DNA of 64,000 bases from Lutimaribacter_A marinistellae (GCF_042648365.1 NZ_JBHRXI010000004.1:186001-250000), one strand, 5' to 3'; counted from the stretch's first letter, positions 39,839 through 49,631 are shown. Notes: generated by a model from the letters alone, not told the origin. Made by a program: numbers and translations.

Positions 39839-41500
39839 TCAAACACGTTCCATGTTGTAGTCACCCCGGACACCAGTTCCGTAGCGCTGCAAGGCACCAT
39901 CAGGGCCCACGGCGTTCGGGCGCTGGAAGATCCAGTTCTGCCAGGCGGTCAGGCGGCCAAAGATCCGGGTTTCCATGGTCTCTGGACCGACGAAGCGCAG
40001 GTTCGCTTCCATTCCCGTCATCGCGTCCGGTGAGAAGCTTGCACGCTCTTCCATGAATACGCGCACCTCGTCTTCCCAGTCGATATCGTCGAGTGCGTAG
40101 GTCACAAGCCCCAGCTTTTCCGCTTCATCTGCCTCAAGTGCCTCGCCGATATGTTCACGCAGTTTCTCGGCCTCATCCGGATCAGCCCAGAAGCGGTTGG
40201 CCAGACGGCTGAGGTCGTTGCTCATTGGGTAGGTGCCGAAATTGCTTTCGCTGAGGGTCACGGCGGCCATGGGCCTGTTATCGCCCTCGAATTCTTCGAG
40301 CATCATGTAGGACCGGTCGACGGCCCACAGGATCTCGGCAAAGACTCCGGCAAAACAGGAACCGTGCTCAACCAGGGCGACAAGGCTGCGAGAGGTCATG
40401 TCGATCCGCTTCAGGACGCGCTTCCAGTACTTCAGGATCTCGTTGGCCAACCAGAAATTGGCATTGTCGAGAAGCATCTTCTCATGCGCCAACAGCTTTT
40501 CCGGATCGCCCTGGGTGCGGAAAACGAGCAGGCCGATCTCGCGCTCGTTGAGGCGCAGATGCAGGATGGCGTCATCAAGCTCTCGCGCGACGCGCAGAAG
40601 GTAGCCATCGGCACCCGAAGCATGCAGCGCGTCGGTCGATGCCGGCGCATCCTCGTCAGGCCCCTTGATCGTGATGGTCGCGCGGCCCTGATCACGTTCC
40701 ATAGCGACTTCGACCAAGGAGTAGCTGACCGACCCGTCATCGGCAAAGCTGCGCGACAGCGGGGTCAGCTCGATACCGGTCGCGCCGGAAGGTTTCGCGG
40801 ATTGAGACGCAAACTCCTTGGCCCTTTCCTGCACCGTTTCACTGAATTTGGAGTTGGGCACGACCTCGTCGACCAGCTTCCAATCAACCGCGCGCTGGCC
40901 TCGGACGCCCTCTTCAACCGAGCAGAAGACATCCGCGAGGTCACGGCGCACTTTGCGTTTATCCGTGACGCGCGTCAGCCCACCCGTGCCGGGCAACACT
41001 GCAAGCAGCGGAACCTCGGGCAGCGCCACCGAAGAAGAACTGTCATTGGTCAACATGATGTAATTGCAGGCCAACGCCAGCTCATATCCCCCGCCGGCAC
41101 ACGAACCCTGCACCGCTGCTACGTATTTCTGGCCCGAGTCCTCCTCGGCGGCTTCAAACGTGTTACGTGTTTCGTTGGTAAACTTGCAGAAATTTACCTT
41201 GTGCGCGTGGCTCGCGCCACCGAGCATCCGGATATTGGCCCCGGCGCAGAACACACGATCCTTTCCGGATTGCATGACGACGACCTTGACCTCGGGATGC
41301 TCGAACCTCATCCGCTGAACGATGTCGGCAAGCTCGATATCCACGCCCAGATCGTAGGAATTTAGTTTCAGCTCGTAGCCATCGAACAGGCCACCCTTCT
41401 CATCCACGTCCATGATGAGGTTGGCGATCTCACCATCGTATTCGACGCGCCAATGGCGGTACTTCGACGGGTCTGTCTGAAAGTCGATTCGCTGCGTCAT
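39839..41500 (-). CDS. boxC: 2,3-epoxybenzoyl-CoA dihydrolase BoxC
   Basis: A 553-aa crotonase-superfamily protein with a two-part hydratase fold (VVVMQSGKDRVFCAGANIRM; SCAGGGYELALACNYIML; later LVEHGSCFAGVFAEILWAVD). BoxC opens the epoxide ring to 3,4-dehydroadipyl-CoA semialdehyde and formate. The start MTQRIDFQTDPSKYRHW at 41500 is preferred to an upstream in-frame ATG at 41590, which lies in a regulatory-looking AT-rich stretch. It is the first gene of the boxC-boxB-boxA unit. Confidence 0.95.
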   Translation of the reverse strand: MTQRIDFQTDPSKYRHWRVEYDGEIANLIMDVDEKGGLFDGYELKLNSYDLGVDIELADIVQRMRFEHPEVKVVVMQSGKDRVFCAGANIRMLGGASHAHKVNFCKFTNETRNTFEAAEEDSGQKYVAAVQGSCAGGGYELALACNYIMLTNDSSSSVALPEVPLLAVLPGTGGLTRVTDKRKVRRDLADVFCSVEEGVRGQRAVDWKLVDEVVPNSKFSETVQERAKEFASQSAKPSGATGIELTPLSRSFADDGSVSYSLVEVAMERDQGRATITIKGPDEDAPASTDALHASGADGYLLRVARELDDAILHLRLNEREIGLLVFRTQGDPEKLLAHEKMLLDNANFWLANEILKYWKRVLKRIDMTSRSLVALVEHGSCFAGVFAEILWAVDRSYMMLEEFEGDNRPMAAVTLSESNFGTYPMSNDLSRLANRFWADPDEAEKLREHIGEALEADEAEKLGLVTYALDDIDWEDEVRVFMEERASFSPDAMTGMEANLRFVGPETMETRIFGRLTAWQNWIFQRPNAVGPDGALQRYGTGVRGDYNMERV

Positions 41501-41548
41501 TCGAAGGCTCCGGTCTTTTCGGTGTCTCGAGCACCCTACATGATAAAG

Positions 41549-41670
41549 TGCATAGAGACAACCCGGATAGGCATCATAATGCACAATCAAAAGTGTTTAT
41601 AAACAGTAGTTTGCCATATTGTGCAAATTTGGTGCATTTTTTGAAAGGAATTTTTATGCTTTATATTGCA
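41549..41670 (-). promoter_or_regulatory. boxC promoter region with putative BoxR sites
   Basis: This AT-rich stretch, partly over the end of the DUF309 gene, has TGCA at 41549, 41580, 41622, 41633 and 41667, plus ATATTGTGC (41616-41624) and ATATTGC (41663-41669). The repeats and position upstream of boxC fit a BoxR-controlled promoter. No -10/-35 pair was fixed. Confidence 0.55.
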
Positions 41671-42109
41671 TATCTTGAGAGATTCGGCCGCGTAGAGCCT
41701 TGATCCGATCGCTCAAGCTTTGCGGCGGCAAACCCATCAACGTTTCAACCCGCAGCGGCCGTGACAAGCACTCGTCAGCGATATCACACAAGCGCAAGGC
41801 AGCGGCCGGACGCCCCATGAGAACCTTCAATTCGGCATTCGCCAGCTGGATCGCGGCCCGGGCAAGACTGCGTTCAGCCGAGTTGGGCGGCAAGGCCATC
41901 CATACCGGCTCCCAGAGTTCGTGCGCCTCCCAAAAGAAACCTGCGCGAAAGAACTCCCAGCCGCATAACCATGCGTCGCTTTCCGAAAGCTCGGCCTCCG
42001 TCATTCCCGAGACGGCAGTGTCACGGATCGCATCGAACAAACCCTCGGGGTGCCGAAGAGTCCGACCCGGGACATAGGCATGAGGCGGCAACGCGCATGG
42101 GCGCTTCAC
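41654..42109 (-). CDS. DUF309 family protein
   Basis: A 151-aa protein with the DUF309 signature GWEFFRAGFFWEAHELWEPV followed by RSLARAAIQLANAELK. The role of the family is unknown; the conserved His/Glu pattern suggests a metal site. A GTG start at 42109 overlaps the hydrolase stop by four bases (GTGA), which fixes the start even though the frame is open further upstream. It is coupled to the benzoate-CoA ligase - hydrolase pair. Confidence 0.8.
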   Translation of the reverse strand: MKRPCALPPHAYVPGRTLRHPEGLFDAIRDTAVSGMTEAELSESDAWLCGWEFFRAGFFWEAHELWEPVWMALPPNSAERSLARAAIQLANAELKVLMGRPAAALRLCDIADECLSRPLRVETLMGLPPQSLSDRIKALRGRISQDMQYKA

Positions 42110-42927
42110 ACGATCTCGACCTCGGCGGCTTCGATCCGCTCCAACCGGGCGACAAATTCTTCGATCGCTTTCAAGACTGCATCTGGCGCCTCCAGATGCG
42201 GGGCGTGCTGGCAGTCGAGGATGCAGGTCTCTACCGGGCTGTAGGCACGGGTTTCGATCTCTTCGATCTGGGCAAGGGTTCCGTACTGGTCCTGGCGCCC
42301 CTGAATGGCCAGGACAGGAATCCGAAAGTAATCGATTACCTCGGCAACGTTCCACCCCTTGAAACCGGGATCGCGCCAAGCGTCATTCCAGCCACGAAAT
42401 GCGCCTTCTGCATCCTTGTGATACTTGCCCATCCGTTCGCGCAGACCGCCGGTTTCGAACGCAGCCGCTGCGCGCTCGATTTCCGCAAGGCCCATGTCCT
42501 CGGTGAAAAAATGCGGCGCCATGAGGATCAATCCCCGTATGCGATGATCTTCGACCGTGCCGGCATGAATGGCGGCAATCGTTGCGCCATCTGAATGCCC
42601 GAACAGGATACAGCGGCGAATGCCGGCCTGATCGAGAACATGCGGCAGGACATCCTGTGCCTCACGAGTCATGAAATCGAGTGGTCGCGGAAGGGTGACA
42701 GGGTCCGATTGACCGTAGCCCTGCCGGGAATAAACCAACACACCCATGCCGGTACGCTCGGCCACGCGAGCAGGAAAATCGCGCCAGAGCGCGACACAAC
42801 CCAGACCTTCGTGAAGCATGACGATAGTGGGCGCCTGATCCGGCGAAGGGCCGTGACAGGCATACTCCAACGCGACTCCGTTGATATTCATGCGTTGTCC
42901 GGGCGTGTCACTCCATTCGATCAACAT
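42106..42927 (-). CDS. Alpha/beta hydrolase in benzoate operon
   Basis: A 273-aa alpha/beta-hydrolase. The oxyanion region HEGLGCVALWRDFP, nucleophile elbow GHSDG (FGHSDGATIAAIHAG), acidic residue near QGRQDQYGT and the late CQHAPHLEAPD His give a full catalytic triad. The substrate could be a ring-cleavage lactone, an ester or CoA thioester of an aromatic acid. Its ATG overlaps the benzoate-CoA ligase stop by seven bases, so it works with that enzyme. Confidence 0.82.
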   Translation of the reverse strand: MLIEWSDTPGQRMNINGVALEYACHGPSPDQAPTIVMLHEGLGCVALWRDFPARVAERTGMGVLVYSRQGYGQSDPVTLPRPLDFMTREAQDVLPHVLDQAGIRRCILFGHSDGATIAAIHAGTVEDHRIRGLILMAPHFFTEDMGLAEIERAAAAFETGGLRERMGKYHKDAEGAFRGWNDAWRDPGFKGWNVAEVIDYFRIPVLAIQGRQDQYGTLAQIEEIETRAYSPVETCILDCQHAPHLEAPDAVLKAIEEFVARLERIEAAEVEIV

Positions 42928-44459
42928 GCTTCTTCCCTCAACTTGAACCGCTGGATCTTGCCAGTCGCCGTCTTCGGCAGGTCATCGACGAACTCGATCC
43001 AACGCGGGTATTTCCATTTGCCGACCTTGTCCTTGACGTAGTCTTTCAGGTCGGCGGAGAGCGCATCGCTGTCGCCCGCTTCCTTGAGCACGATATAGGC
43101 CTTGGGTTTTTCCAGCCCCTCGCCGTCACGCGCCGGCACCACGGCCGCCTCCAGCACCGACGGGTGAGACACCAATGCCTGCTCGACCTCGAACGGCGAA
43201 ACCCAGATTCCCGATACCTTGAACATGTCGTCGGTGCGCCCGCAATAAACGAAGCGGCCGCCCTCGGTCAGCTCGTACTTGTCCCCGGTCCGGGTCCATT
43301 CTCCCTCGAACGTCGTCCGGCTTTTGTCGCGCTTGTTCCAATAGCCGTCGGCGGCCGACGCACCACGCACTAGCAACTCTCCAAGACCGCCCGGCCCGAC
43401 ATCAACGCCATCTTCGTCAACCAGACGAACCTCGTAACCCGGTACGGGCTTGCCAGACGTGCCATAGACGACATCCCCTGGCGCGTTAGACAAGAAGATG
43501 TGCAGCATCTCGGTCGACCCGACCCCGTCAAGGATATCCACCCCCCACAGGTCATGCCACTTCTTGCCGATTTCCTCGGGCAACGCTTCCCCAGCCGAGA
43601 TGCAGCGCCGCAGGGTGACACCCGGCACACCTTGACGCTCCAGCAGCGCAACAGTGGCGGCGTAAAGCGTGGGAACACCGCAAAAGATCGACGGCTTTTC
43701 GGCCTCGATGATCTCGACGGTGCTGTCCGGGGTCGGCCTGCCGTTGAATAGAATGGATTCGGCACCAACCGACATCGGAAACGTCATCGCGTTCCCCAGG
43801 CCGTAAGCAAAGAACAGCTTTGCCGCCGAATAGACGGTGTCATCTGGCTGGATACCCAGAACCTGTGCGCCGTATGTGTCAGAGGTCGCCTTGAGGCTCG
43901 CATGAACGTGCCGTACACCCTTGGGCTGGCCGGTAGACCCCGAAGAATAGAGCCAGAACGCCGTGTCATCATCCGACGCCGTGACCGTTTCACCCGGTTC
44001 GCAGCTTTCGGTGAATGCGTCGAACGTCACGGCTCCCTCGGGCGCGTTGCTCCCGATCAACACGATCTGCTCGAGATACTCCGAGTTCCGCGCAGCCTCC
44101 TCGACCACGGGCCAAAGCTCCTCGGAGACGAAGAGACATGCGGCGCGACTGTCCTTGAGAATGACATCATAGACCGATGTCGCCAAAAGCGTGTTGAGAG
44201 GCACGGGAATGACGCCTGCGCGGATGCAGCCCCAGAAGATCTCGGGAAACTCGATCTGGTCGAGCACCAGCATCGCTGCGCGGGCCTCGCGCGGAATGCC
44301 GCCACGACGCAAAGCCGTTGCGACACATGCAGACCTGTCGGCAAGCTGCGCATATGTTATCCGGCGCTTTTTTCCAGCAGCTTCACGAAAGGCGAAGCGG
44401 TCGCCCCAGCCCTCTGCAACATGGCGGTCCAGGAAATAATCAACCGCGTTTCCGGTCAT
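42921..44459 (-). CDS. Benzoate-CoA ligase family protein
   Basis: A 512-aa AMP-forming acyl-CoA ligase. P-loop-like YSSGSTGQPKGVRH, A5 motif DILDGVGSTEMLHIFLSN, the A7/A8 hinge YCGRTDDMFKVSGIWVSPFE, and the catalytic Lys near PKTATGKIQRFKLRE are present. The GSTEMLHIF segment is typical of benzoate and 4-hydroxybenzoate CoA ligases. It activates the aromatic acid for BoxAB. The ATG at 44459 follows GGGAGGAAGACC. Benzoate itself is the most likely substrate given the neighbours. Confidence 0.9.
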   Translation of the reverse strand: MTGNAVDYFLDRHVAEGWGDRFAFREAAGKKRRITYAQLADRSACVATALRRGGIPREARAAMLVLDQIEFPEIFWGCIRAGVIPVPLNTLLATSVYDVILKDSRAACLFVSEELWPVVEEAARNSEYLEQIVLIGSNAPEGAVTFDAFTESCEPGETVTASDDDTAFWLYSSGSTGQPKGVRHVHASLKATSDTYGAQVLGIQPDDTVYSAAKLFFAYGLGNAMTFPMSVGAESILFNGRPTPDSTVEIIEAEKPSIFCGVPTLYAATVALLERQGVPGVTLRRCISAGEALPEEIGKKWHDLWGVDILDGVGSTEMLHIFLSNAPGDVVYGTSGKPVPGYEVRLVDEDGVDVGPGGLGELLVRGASAADGYWNKRDKSRTTFEGEWTRTGDKYELTEGGRFVYCGRTDDMFKVSGIWVSPFEVEQALVSHPSVLEAAVVPARDGEGLEKPKAYIVLKEAGDSDALSADLKDYVKDKVGKWKYPRWIEFVDDLPKTATGKIQRFKLREEAC

Positions 44460-44535
44460 GGTCTTCCTCCCAAAAGACGTCTGCCCTGATCGCGCAACCG
44501 GCGTGACGCCCTGCACGACTCGTCAGAAGCAGTAA

Positions 44536-44567
44536 TGCACCCCGCCGAGAATTATGCAAGATATTGC
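44536..44567 (-). promoter_or_regulatory. Putative BoxR site upstream of benzoate-CoA ligase
   Basis: TGCAAGATATTGC (44555-44567, a near palindrome, GCAATATCTTGCA on the coding strand) plus TGCA at 44536 lie in the 115-bp gap after the feruloyl-CoA synthase-like gene. The GCAATAT core matches sites near boxC, boxR and dctP. Confidence 0.55.
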
Positions 44568-44574
44568 TCAAGAC

Positions 44575-46386
44575 TTAAGCATTATTTTGCACACTCAGCT
44601 CGTCAACCCGGATCACGCACGGATCAGCAGGCGCATAGAGCCTTTCCAGCAACGGGGCCCGGCGGTTCAGAATCTTGCGAAAATTCAGGTTGCCTTTGGC
44701 GGTGATCTCACCCTCGGCCATGGAAGGCGGTTCGGACAGGATCATGATGCGCGCTATACGCCCCGACGACCCCTTGTCGCCGTTGAAGGCCGCGACCCGG
44801 GTGCAAAGGTCATCCGCCACGGCGCCGACGTCGAAAGCGCCGCTCGACTCCTCCAGCCCCTTTGCAAGCGCCGGCGTTGGCACGATCATGAGCCCGACCT
44901 CGTCTCGCGCTTCCCCGGTTACGATCACATCCTGGGCGAGCGGCGCGAGAGCAACCAGCAGATCAAGCCGCATCGCGGTGGCACGCACCCAGATTCCGGA
45001 CGCGAGCTTGAAATCCTCTGAAATCCGGCCGTCGAAACGCAAGCCACGGTTCATGTCGGATGGATCGACGAATGTCATGGCGTCGCCGGTACAGAAAAAC
45101 CCGTCCTCGTCAAAGGCGTCCCTGGTTCGTTCCGGGTCGCGGAAATACCCGGGAAAGATGTTGGGGCCGCGAACGCGAACCTCGTACCGGTCGTCTGTCT
45201 CAGGCACCAGCTTGACCTCGACACCGGCAAGCGGGACGCCAAGGATACCCGGACGATCCGCCGGGAAGTGCTGGAACAGGCAGGCAGGCGCGGTTTCCGT
45301 CAGGCCCCAGCTGGTAGTGATTAGCGGTGCCTCATCACGCACCTCAAGCGCCATTTCCTGCAGATCGTTCCAGACATCCGGCGCCAGCGAAGCCCCGGCG
45401 TAGAAAAGCATGTCGAGATCGGCAAAAAAGTTCTGCTTCAACGCCTCGTTCCGACGCATCTCGTCGCGCAACTGGGCAAAGCCAACCGGTACGTTATACG
45501 CGATAGTGCCATTCATCAGCATGTTGTTCTCGAAACTCTTTCCGATCAACGCGGGGGCCGGTTTGCCTGCATCGATGTAAAGAGCACCACCGCAGGCGAG
45601 CATCTGATTGAAATTGCTCGATCCGCCAAAAACATGGTTCCAAGGCAGCCAGTCTACGAGTCGCGGCGGTCTTTCGGTGAGGAACGGAAGAGCACGCTGG
45701 TATTGCGCCTGGTTCACGCACATCATGCGCTGGGTCGTGATGACGCCTTTGGGGTGCGAAGTTGACCCGGATGTCATCAGGATCTTGGCAACAGTGTCGG
45801 GGCCGACACTGGCGGCTGCCTCGGAGATATCAGCGCCGTCGCGCATCAGGTCATCGACCGTCATCATGCCTTGACCGGCGTTACGGGCAACCAAGTGAAG
45901 ACGACCGGACAACGCTTCCATCGCCAGCGCCGACGCGAAGACCTCGCCGTCCTCGGCATAAACCATGGCCGGGTCGATCAGATCGGCGATGTATCGAAGC
46001 TGCGCCTGGGCTCCCGGGATCAACGCATATTGTTCGGCCACCGGAACGATGGGCACCCCGACATATTGAGAGGCAAGCGACAGCAGCCCATGGGTGACGC
46101 TGTTGCCGGAAATGACCAGCAATGGCGTGTCTGGCCCCATTCCACGTGAAACAAGCCCGGCCGCGATGGCTCTGACGTGTTCCAGAGCCTCGCCATAGGT
46201 TTCTTCGCGCCAGCCGGTACCGCTGCGTTCGGCAAGGAACACACCTTGTGGCCTCTCCTCGGCCCAGCGGTGCAGCCAGTCCGACGACCGCGCGACCGGT
46301 TCTGGCAGCGAATGTGCCGATCGGAGAAGGATGACGCCACCCTCCGCATCCTCGCGCCGAACATCATGTGTCATGTAATTTGTCAT
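44575..46386 (-). CDS. Feruloyl-CoA synthase-like AMP-dependent ligase
   Basis: A 603-aa acyl-CoA ligase. LMTSGSTSHPKGVITTQRMM, the WLPWNHVFGGSSNFNQMLAC stretch, TTSWGLTETAPACLFQHFP and DGRISEDFKLASGIWVRAT follow the feruloyl-CoA synthase pattern; AEGEITAKGNLNFRKILNRR contains the C-terminal Lys. It should activate hydroxycinnamates or related aromatic acids. No feruloyl-CoA hydratase-lyase gene is in this window, so the substrate remains open. AAGGGAGGGCACC precedes the ATG. Confidence 0.85.
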   Translation of the reverse strand: MTNYMTHDVRREDAEGGVILLRSAHSLPEPVARSSDWLHRWAEERPQGVFLAERSGTGWREETYGEALEHVRAIAAGLVSRGMGPDTPLLVISGNSVTHGLLSLASQYVGVPIVPVAEQYALIPGAQAQLRYIADLIDPAMVYAEDGEVFASALAMEALSGRLHLVARNAGQGMMTVDDLMRDGADISEAAASVGPDTVAKILMTSGSTSHPKGVITTQRMMCVNQAQYQRALPFLTERPPRLVDWLPWNHVFGGSSNFNQMLACGGALYIDAGKPAPALIGKSFENNMLMNGTIAYNVPVGFAQLRDEMRRNEALKQNFFADLDMLFYAGASLAPDVWNDLQEMALEVRDEAPLITTSWGLTETAPACLFQHFPADRPGILGVPLAGVEVKLVPETDDRYEVRVRGPNIFPGYFRDPERTRDAFDEDGFFCTGDAMTFVDPSDMNRGLRFDGRISEDFKLASGIWVRATAMRLDLLVALAPLAQDVIVTGEARDEVGLMIVPTPALAKGLEESSGAFDVGAVADDLCTRVAAFNGDKGSSGRIARIMILSEPPSMAEGEITAKGNLNFRKILNRRAPLLERLYAPADPCVIRVDELSVQNNA

Positions 46387-46427
46387 GGTGCCCTCCCTTG
46401 CACCGTGACCGCGACGACCTCTCCTCC

Positions 46428-47927
46428 CTATCCGGGCAACAGGAAAAGAGTGATCGCCGGAAAGGCCACCAGCAGTATCACCCTGAAGATGTCCGACGCC
46501 ACGAAGAAGATGACCGCCTTATAGGTCTCGACCATCGGCGTTTTTCGATCCATCGCATTGATGATAAACAGGTTCATGCCGACCGGCGGTGTGATCAGGC
46601 CAACCTCGACCACGATCAGGACAAGGATCCCGAACCAGATCGCCACCATTTCAGCCTCGATCCGGTTGGCCATACCTTGGGTCATGCGGATATCGAGAGC
46701 GCGCATCTGCTCTCGGGTCAGTTCAAGACCGGTGGCGATCGCCTCCTGAATGGAAGCGAGCATTTCCGCGCCCATCCCCTCGGGCACGCCCACGGCGAGC
46801 ACCTCTCGCGCAAGATCTGCCTGCATGGCCGCAAGATCGACCAAGCCGAAATCCATCGCCGAAATCACCGGGAAAAAGATCGGGATCGTCAGCAGGATCA
46901 TCGACAGACTGTCCATCAGGCAGCCGAAAACGAGGTAGAAGCACAAGATCAGGATCAGCACCACCCAAGGGCTGAAACCTTGGCTGACAACGAAATCGGA
47001 CAGTTGCTGCGGAACTTGTGTCAGGGCAAGGAAACCATTGTAGAACGCAGCGCCGAGCACGATGAAAAAGATCATTGCCGTTGAGCGCGCCGTTACCAGG
47101 AACGAGTCGATCAGCGTTTCGCGGTTCAAGCCGCCGTTGAGCCAAGCGATGAAACCGGTGCCGAACGCACCGACGGCCGCACCTTCGGTCGGTGTGAACC
47201 AGCCCAGATAGATGCCGCCCACAACCAGGCCGAAGACGAGCAGAACGGGCCACACGCGCAGCAGGGCAGCAAAGCGTTCCGCATAGGGGACCGGCGGGCG
47301 GACACCTGCGCTGTCAGGATACAGGCGAACGTAAATCGAGATCGCGATCACGTAACCGATCGCAGCCAGGATACCGGGAATGAACGCGGCAAGGAAAAGC
47401 TTGGCAATGTTCTGTTCGGTCAGGATCGCGTAGATGACAAGAACGACCGACGGAGGGATAAGGATGCCCAACGTACCACCGGCCGCGAGCGTCGCCGTCG
47501 AGAAACCGCCCGCGTAGCCGTATTGCTTCAGTTCCGGCAGCGCGACTCGCCCCATCGTTGCCGCTGTGGCCAGCGAAGAGCCGCAGATCGCACCGAAGCC
47601 GGCACAGGCCCCGATAGAGGCCATGGCCACACCGCCACGTCTGTGCCCAAGCCAGCCTTCGGCCGCCTTGAACAACGCGGTCGACATCCCCCCCAAGGTC
47701 GCGAAATGGCCCATCAATAGGAACATCGGCACGATGGAGAGCGAGTAGCTGGAAAACGTCGTGAAGGTTTCTGTCTTTAACCTTGCGAAGGCGACGGTCG
47801 TACCATCCGTCACAAGGATCAACCCGACGAGGCCCACGAGGAACATGGCCAATCCGATCGGTACGCGCAGAAAGATCAGCGCCATCAGCGCCGGAAAGGA
47901 CGCTATCCCGATTTCGAGCGCGGTCAC
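46428..47927 (-). CDS. TRAP transporter large permease (DctM)
   Basis: A 499-aa membrane protein with about twelve helices (ALMALIFLRVPIGLAMFLVG; FATLGGMSTALFKAAEGWLG; GTLGILIPPSVVLVIYAILT), the large TRAP permease pattern. It is longer than usual because of a soluble insertion near residues 370-430 (MGAEMLASIQEAIATGLELT). It co-operates with DctQ and DctP to import an organic acid using a sodium gradient. The start overlaps the DctQ stop by four bases. The position among benzoate genes suggests an aromatic acid. Confidence 0.93.
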   Translation of the reverse strand: MTALEIGIASFPALMALIFLRVPIGLAMFLVGLVGLILVTDGTTVAFARLKTETFTTFSSYSLSIVPMFLLMGHFATLGGMSTALFKAAEGWLGHRRGGVAMASIGACAGFGAICGSSLATAATMGRVALPELKQYGYAGGFSTATLAAGGTLGILIPPSVVLVIYAILTEQNIAKLFLAAFIPGILAAIGYVIAISIYVRLYPDSAGVRPPVPYAERFAALLRVWPVLLVFGLVVGGIYLGWFTPTEGAAVGAFGTGFIAWLNGGLNRETLIDSFLVTARSTAMIFFIVLGAAFYNGFLALTQVPQQLSDFVVSQGFSPWVVLILILCFYLVFGCLMDSLSMILLTIPIFFPVISAMDFGLVDLAAMQADLAREVLAVGVPEGMGAEMLASIQEAIATGLELTREQMRALDIRMTQGMANRIEAEMVAIWFGILVLIVVEVGLITPPVGMNLFIINAMDRKTPMVETYKAVIFFVASDIFRVILLVAFPAITLFLLPG

Positions 47928-48508
47928 TGGGTGGCCTCCACACCATCCCAGATGAGAATTCGCCCGGTTATGAATTCGTAAGTTCTAACTCCGGCCATGT
48001 AGACTCCCACGACGGCCGCCGCGAGCGCCGCACAAAAACTGAGCGCAAAGGCCCACCAGATCGGGAATTCCAGCAGCAATGTCGTCTCGCCATTGCCGAA
48101 TTTGTCCATCGTTCCCTCCAGCAATCGCCATGCGATGAGGCACAGGACAAGGGCGAAGGCGATTTCGATCACCATTCGAAGAAAGCGGTTTACCGATTTC
48201 GGAAAGCTGTTGGCCAGAATGTCCACCGAGGCATGCCCGGCCGTGATCTGACAGAGCGGCAGGAAACAGAAGATGGCAAAGGCAACCCCGGCCTCGACCA
48301 GTTCGAAGTCTCCGTTCACCGGGCCAACACCAAGGTCGAGCAACCATTTCGCCATCCCCGGCGCCAGTCCCTCGATCAAATCGCTGTGCAGACCACCATT
48401 CAGCAGACGGCCGAGGATCGACACACAGGTAAGAATGATCAGAGCCGAAAGCACGATCCCCCCGACGATGGCCAGAAACCTGGCCAACCCCATCATCGCC
48501 TTGTGCAT
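47924..48508 (-). CDS. TRAP transporter small permease (DctQ)
   Basis: A 194-aa protein with four membrane helices (FLAIVGGIVLSALIILTCVS; VAFAIFCFLPLCQITAGHAS; MVIEIAFALVLCLIAWRLLE; IWWAFALSFCAALAAAVVGV). This is the usual DctQ topology. It lies between dctP and dctM and overlaps dctM by four bases. Confidence 0.92.
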   Translation of the reverse strand: MHKAMMGLARFLAIVGGIVLSALIILTCVSILGRLLNGGLHSDLIEGLAPGMAKWLLDLGVGPVNGDFELVEAGVAFAIFCFLPLCQITAGHASVDILANSFPKSVNRFLRMVIEIAFALVLCLIAWRLLEGTMDKFGNGETTLLLEFPIWWAFALSFCAALAAAVVGVYMAGVRTYEFITGRILIWDGVEATQ

Positions 48509-48572
48509 GATTGCCGTCCCCGTCCGTAAGTGACCGTGGCGCGCCTACGCCACGGCCGTTGGCTTCGTCCCG

Positions 48573-49631
48573 TCAGTTTTCGTATTGCGGGGTGTATTTC
48601 TCGATCAGCATGTTCGCCTCGTCGATCAGCGCCTGACCGTCGATGCCCTTGCTGTCCATGTCGGCAATCCACTCGTCATAGATCGGCTGCGCGATCTCGC
48701 GCCAGGCGGCCGTGTCGGCCTCGCTGATCGTGATGATGTTGTTCCCGAGATCGAGCGCGACTTCGCGCGCCGGCCCGTCGGAGTCGGCTTGTGTGCCGCC
48801 GGCAAAGACCGAGAATTCAAGACCGGAATTGTCGTCGATCACTTTCTTCAGATCGTCGGGCAGGCTGTCATACTTGTCCTTGTTCATGGCCAGGACAAAG
48901 GTCAGCACGTAAAGGGCGCGGCCTTCGAACTCCGTGTGATTTTCGACAAGCTCCGGCACCTTGAGCGCGGTTGTCACTTCCCACGGAATCGTTGTGCCGT
49001 CGATCACGCCCTTGGAAAGCCCTTCGGACACGGCGGGAACGGGCATACCGACCGGGGTTGCGCCCAGCTTGGTCAGAAGCGAGTTGACCGAACGCGAACC
49101 GCCCCGGATCTTCATCCCCTGCAGATCCTCCGGTGCTTCGACCGGGTCCTTGGTGTGGAAGATGCCCGGCCCGTGAACCCACGTGCCGAGGATCTTCACA
49201 TCCTTGAACTCGGTGTCTTTCATGTGCTTTTCGAACATTTCCCAATACGCATGACTTACAGCACGGGCGTTGGTCATCATGAAGGGAAGCTCGAACACTT
49301 CGGTCGAGGGGAAGCGGCCCGGTGTGTAGCCGACCACTGTCCACACGATATCGGCAACACCGTCGATCGCCTGGTCGATCAGCTCGGGCGGCTTGCCGCC
49401 CAACTGCATCGACGGGTAGCGCTCGACCTTGATACGGCCACCCGAATCCTCTTCGACATTATCGGCCCACACATCCAACACCAGTTTCGGCACGTTGGCT
49501 TGCGCCGGCAGGAACTGGTGAAGCTTCAGTGTCACCTCTTGCGCCAGCGCCCCCCCTGCGCTGAACCCAGTTGCCAGTGCGGCAACGGCTGCGGCACCAA
49601 TGACGCCCAGCAATCTTCTGCGATAGGTCAT
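48573..49631 (-). CDS. TRAP transporter substrate-binding protein (DctP)
   Basis: A 352-aa periplasmic binding protein with a signal peptide (LLGVIGAAAVAALATGFSAG, cleavage near ALAQ) and the DctP fold (VTLKLHQFLPAQANVPKLVL; VERYPSMQLGGKPPELIDQA; MKIRGGSRSVNSLLTKLGAT; the Arg in KIRGGSR binds the carboxylate). Substrate is likely a benzoate-like acid from context. A GAGGAAAAC site precedes the ATG. Confidence 0.92.
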   Translation of the reverse strand: MTYRRRLLGVIGAAAVAALATGFSAGGALAQEVTLKLHQFLPAQANVPKLVLDVWADNVEEDSGGRIKVERYPSMQLGGKPPELIDQAIDGVADIVWTVVGYTPGRFPSTEVFELPFMMTNARAVSHAYWEMFEKHMKDTEFKDVKILGTWVHGPGIFHTKDPVEAPEDLQGMKIRGGSRSVNSLLTKLGATPVGMPVPAVSEGLSKGVIDGTTIPWEVTTALKVPELVENHTEFEGRALYVLTFVLAMNKDKYDSLPDDLKKVIDDNSGLEFSVFAGGTQADSDGPAREVALDLGNNIITISEADTAAWREIAQPIYDEWIADMDSKGIDGQALIDEANMLIEKYTPQYEN

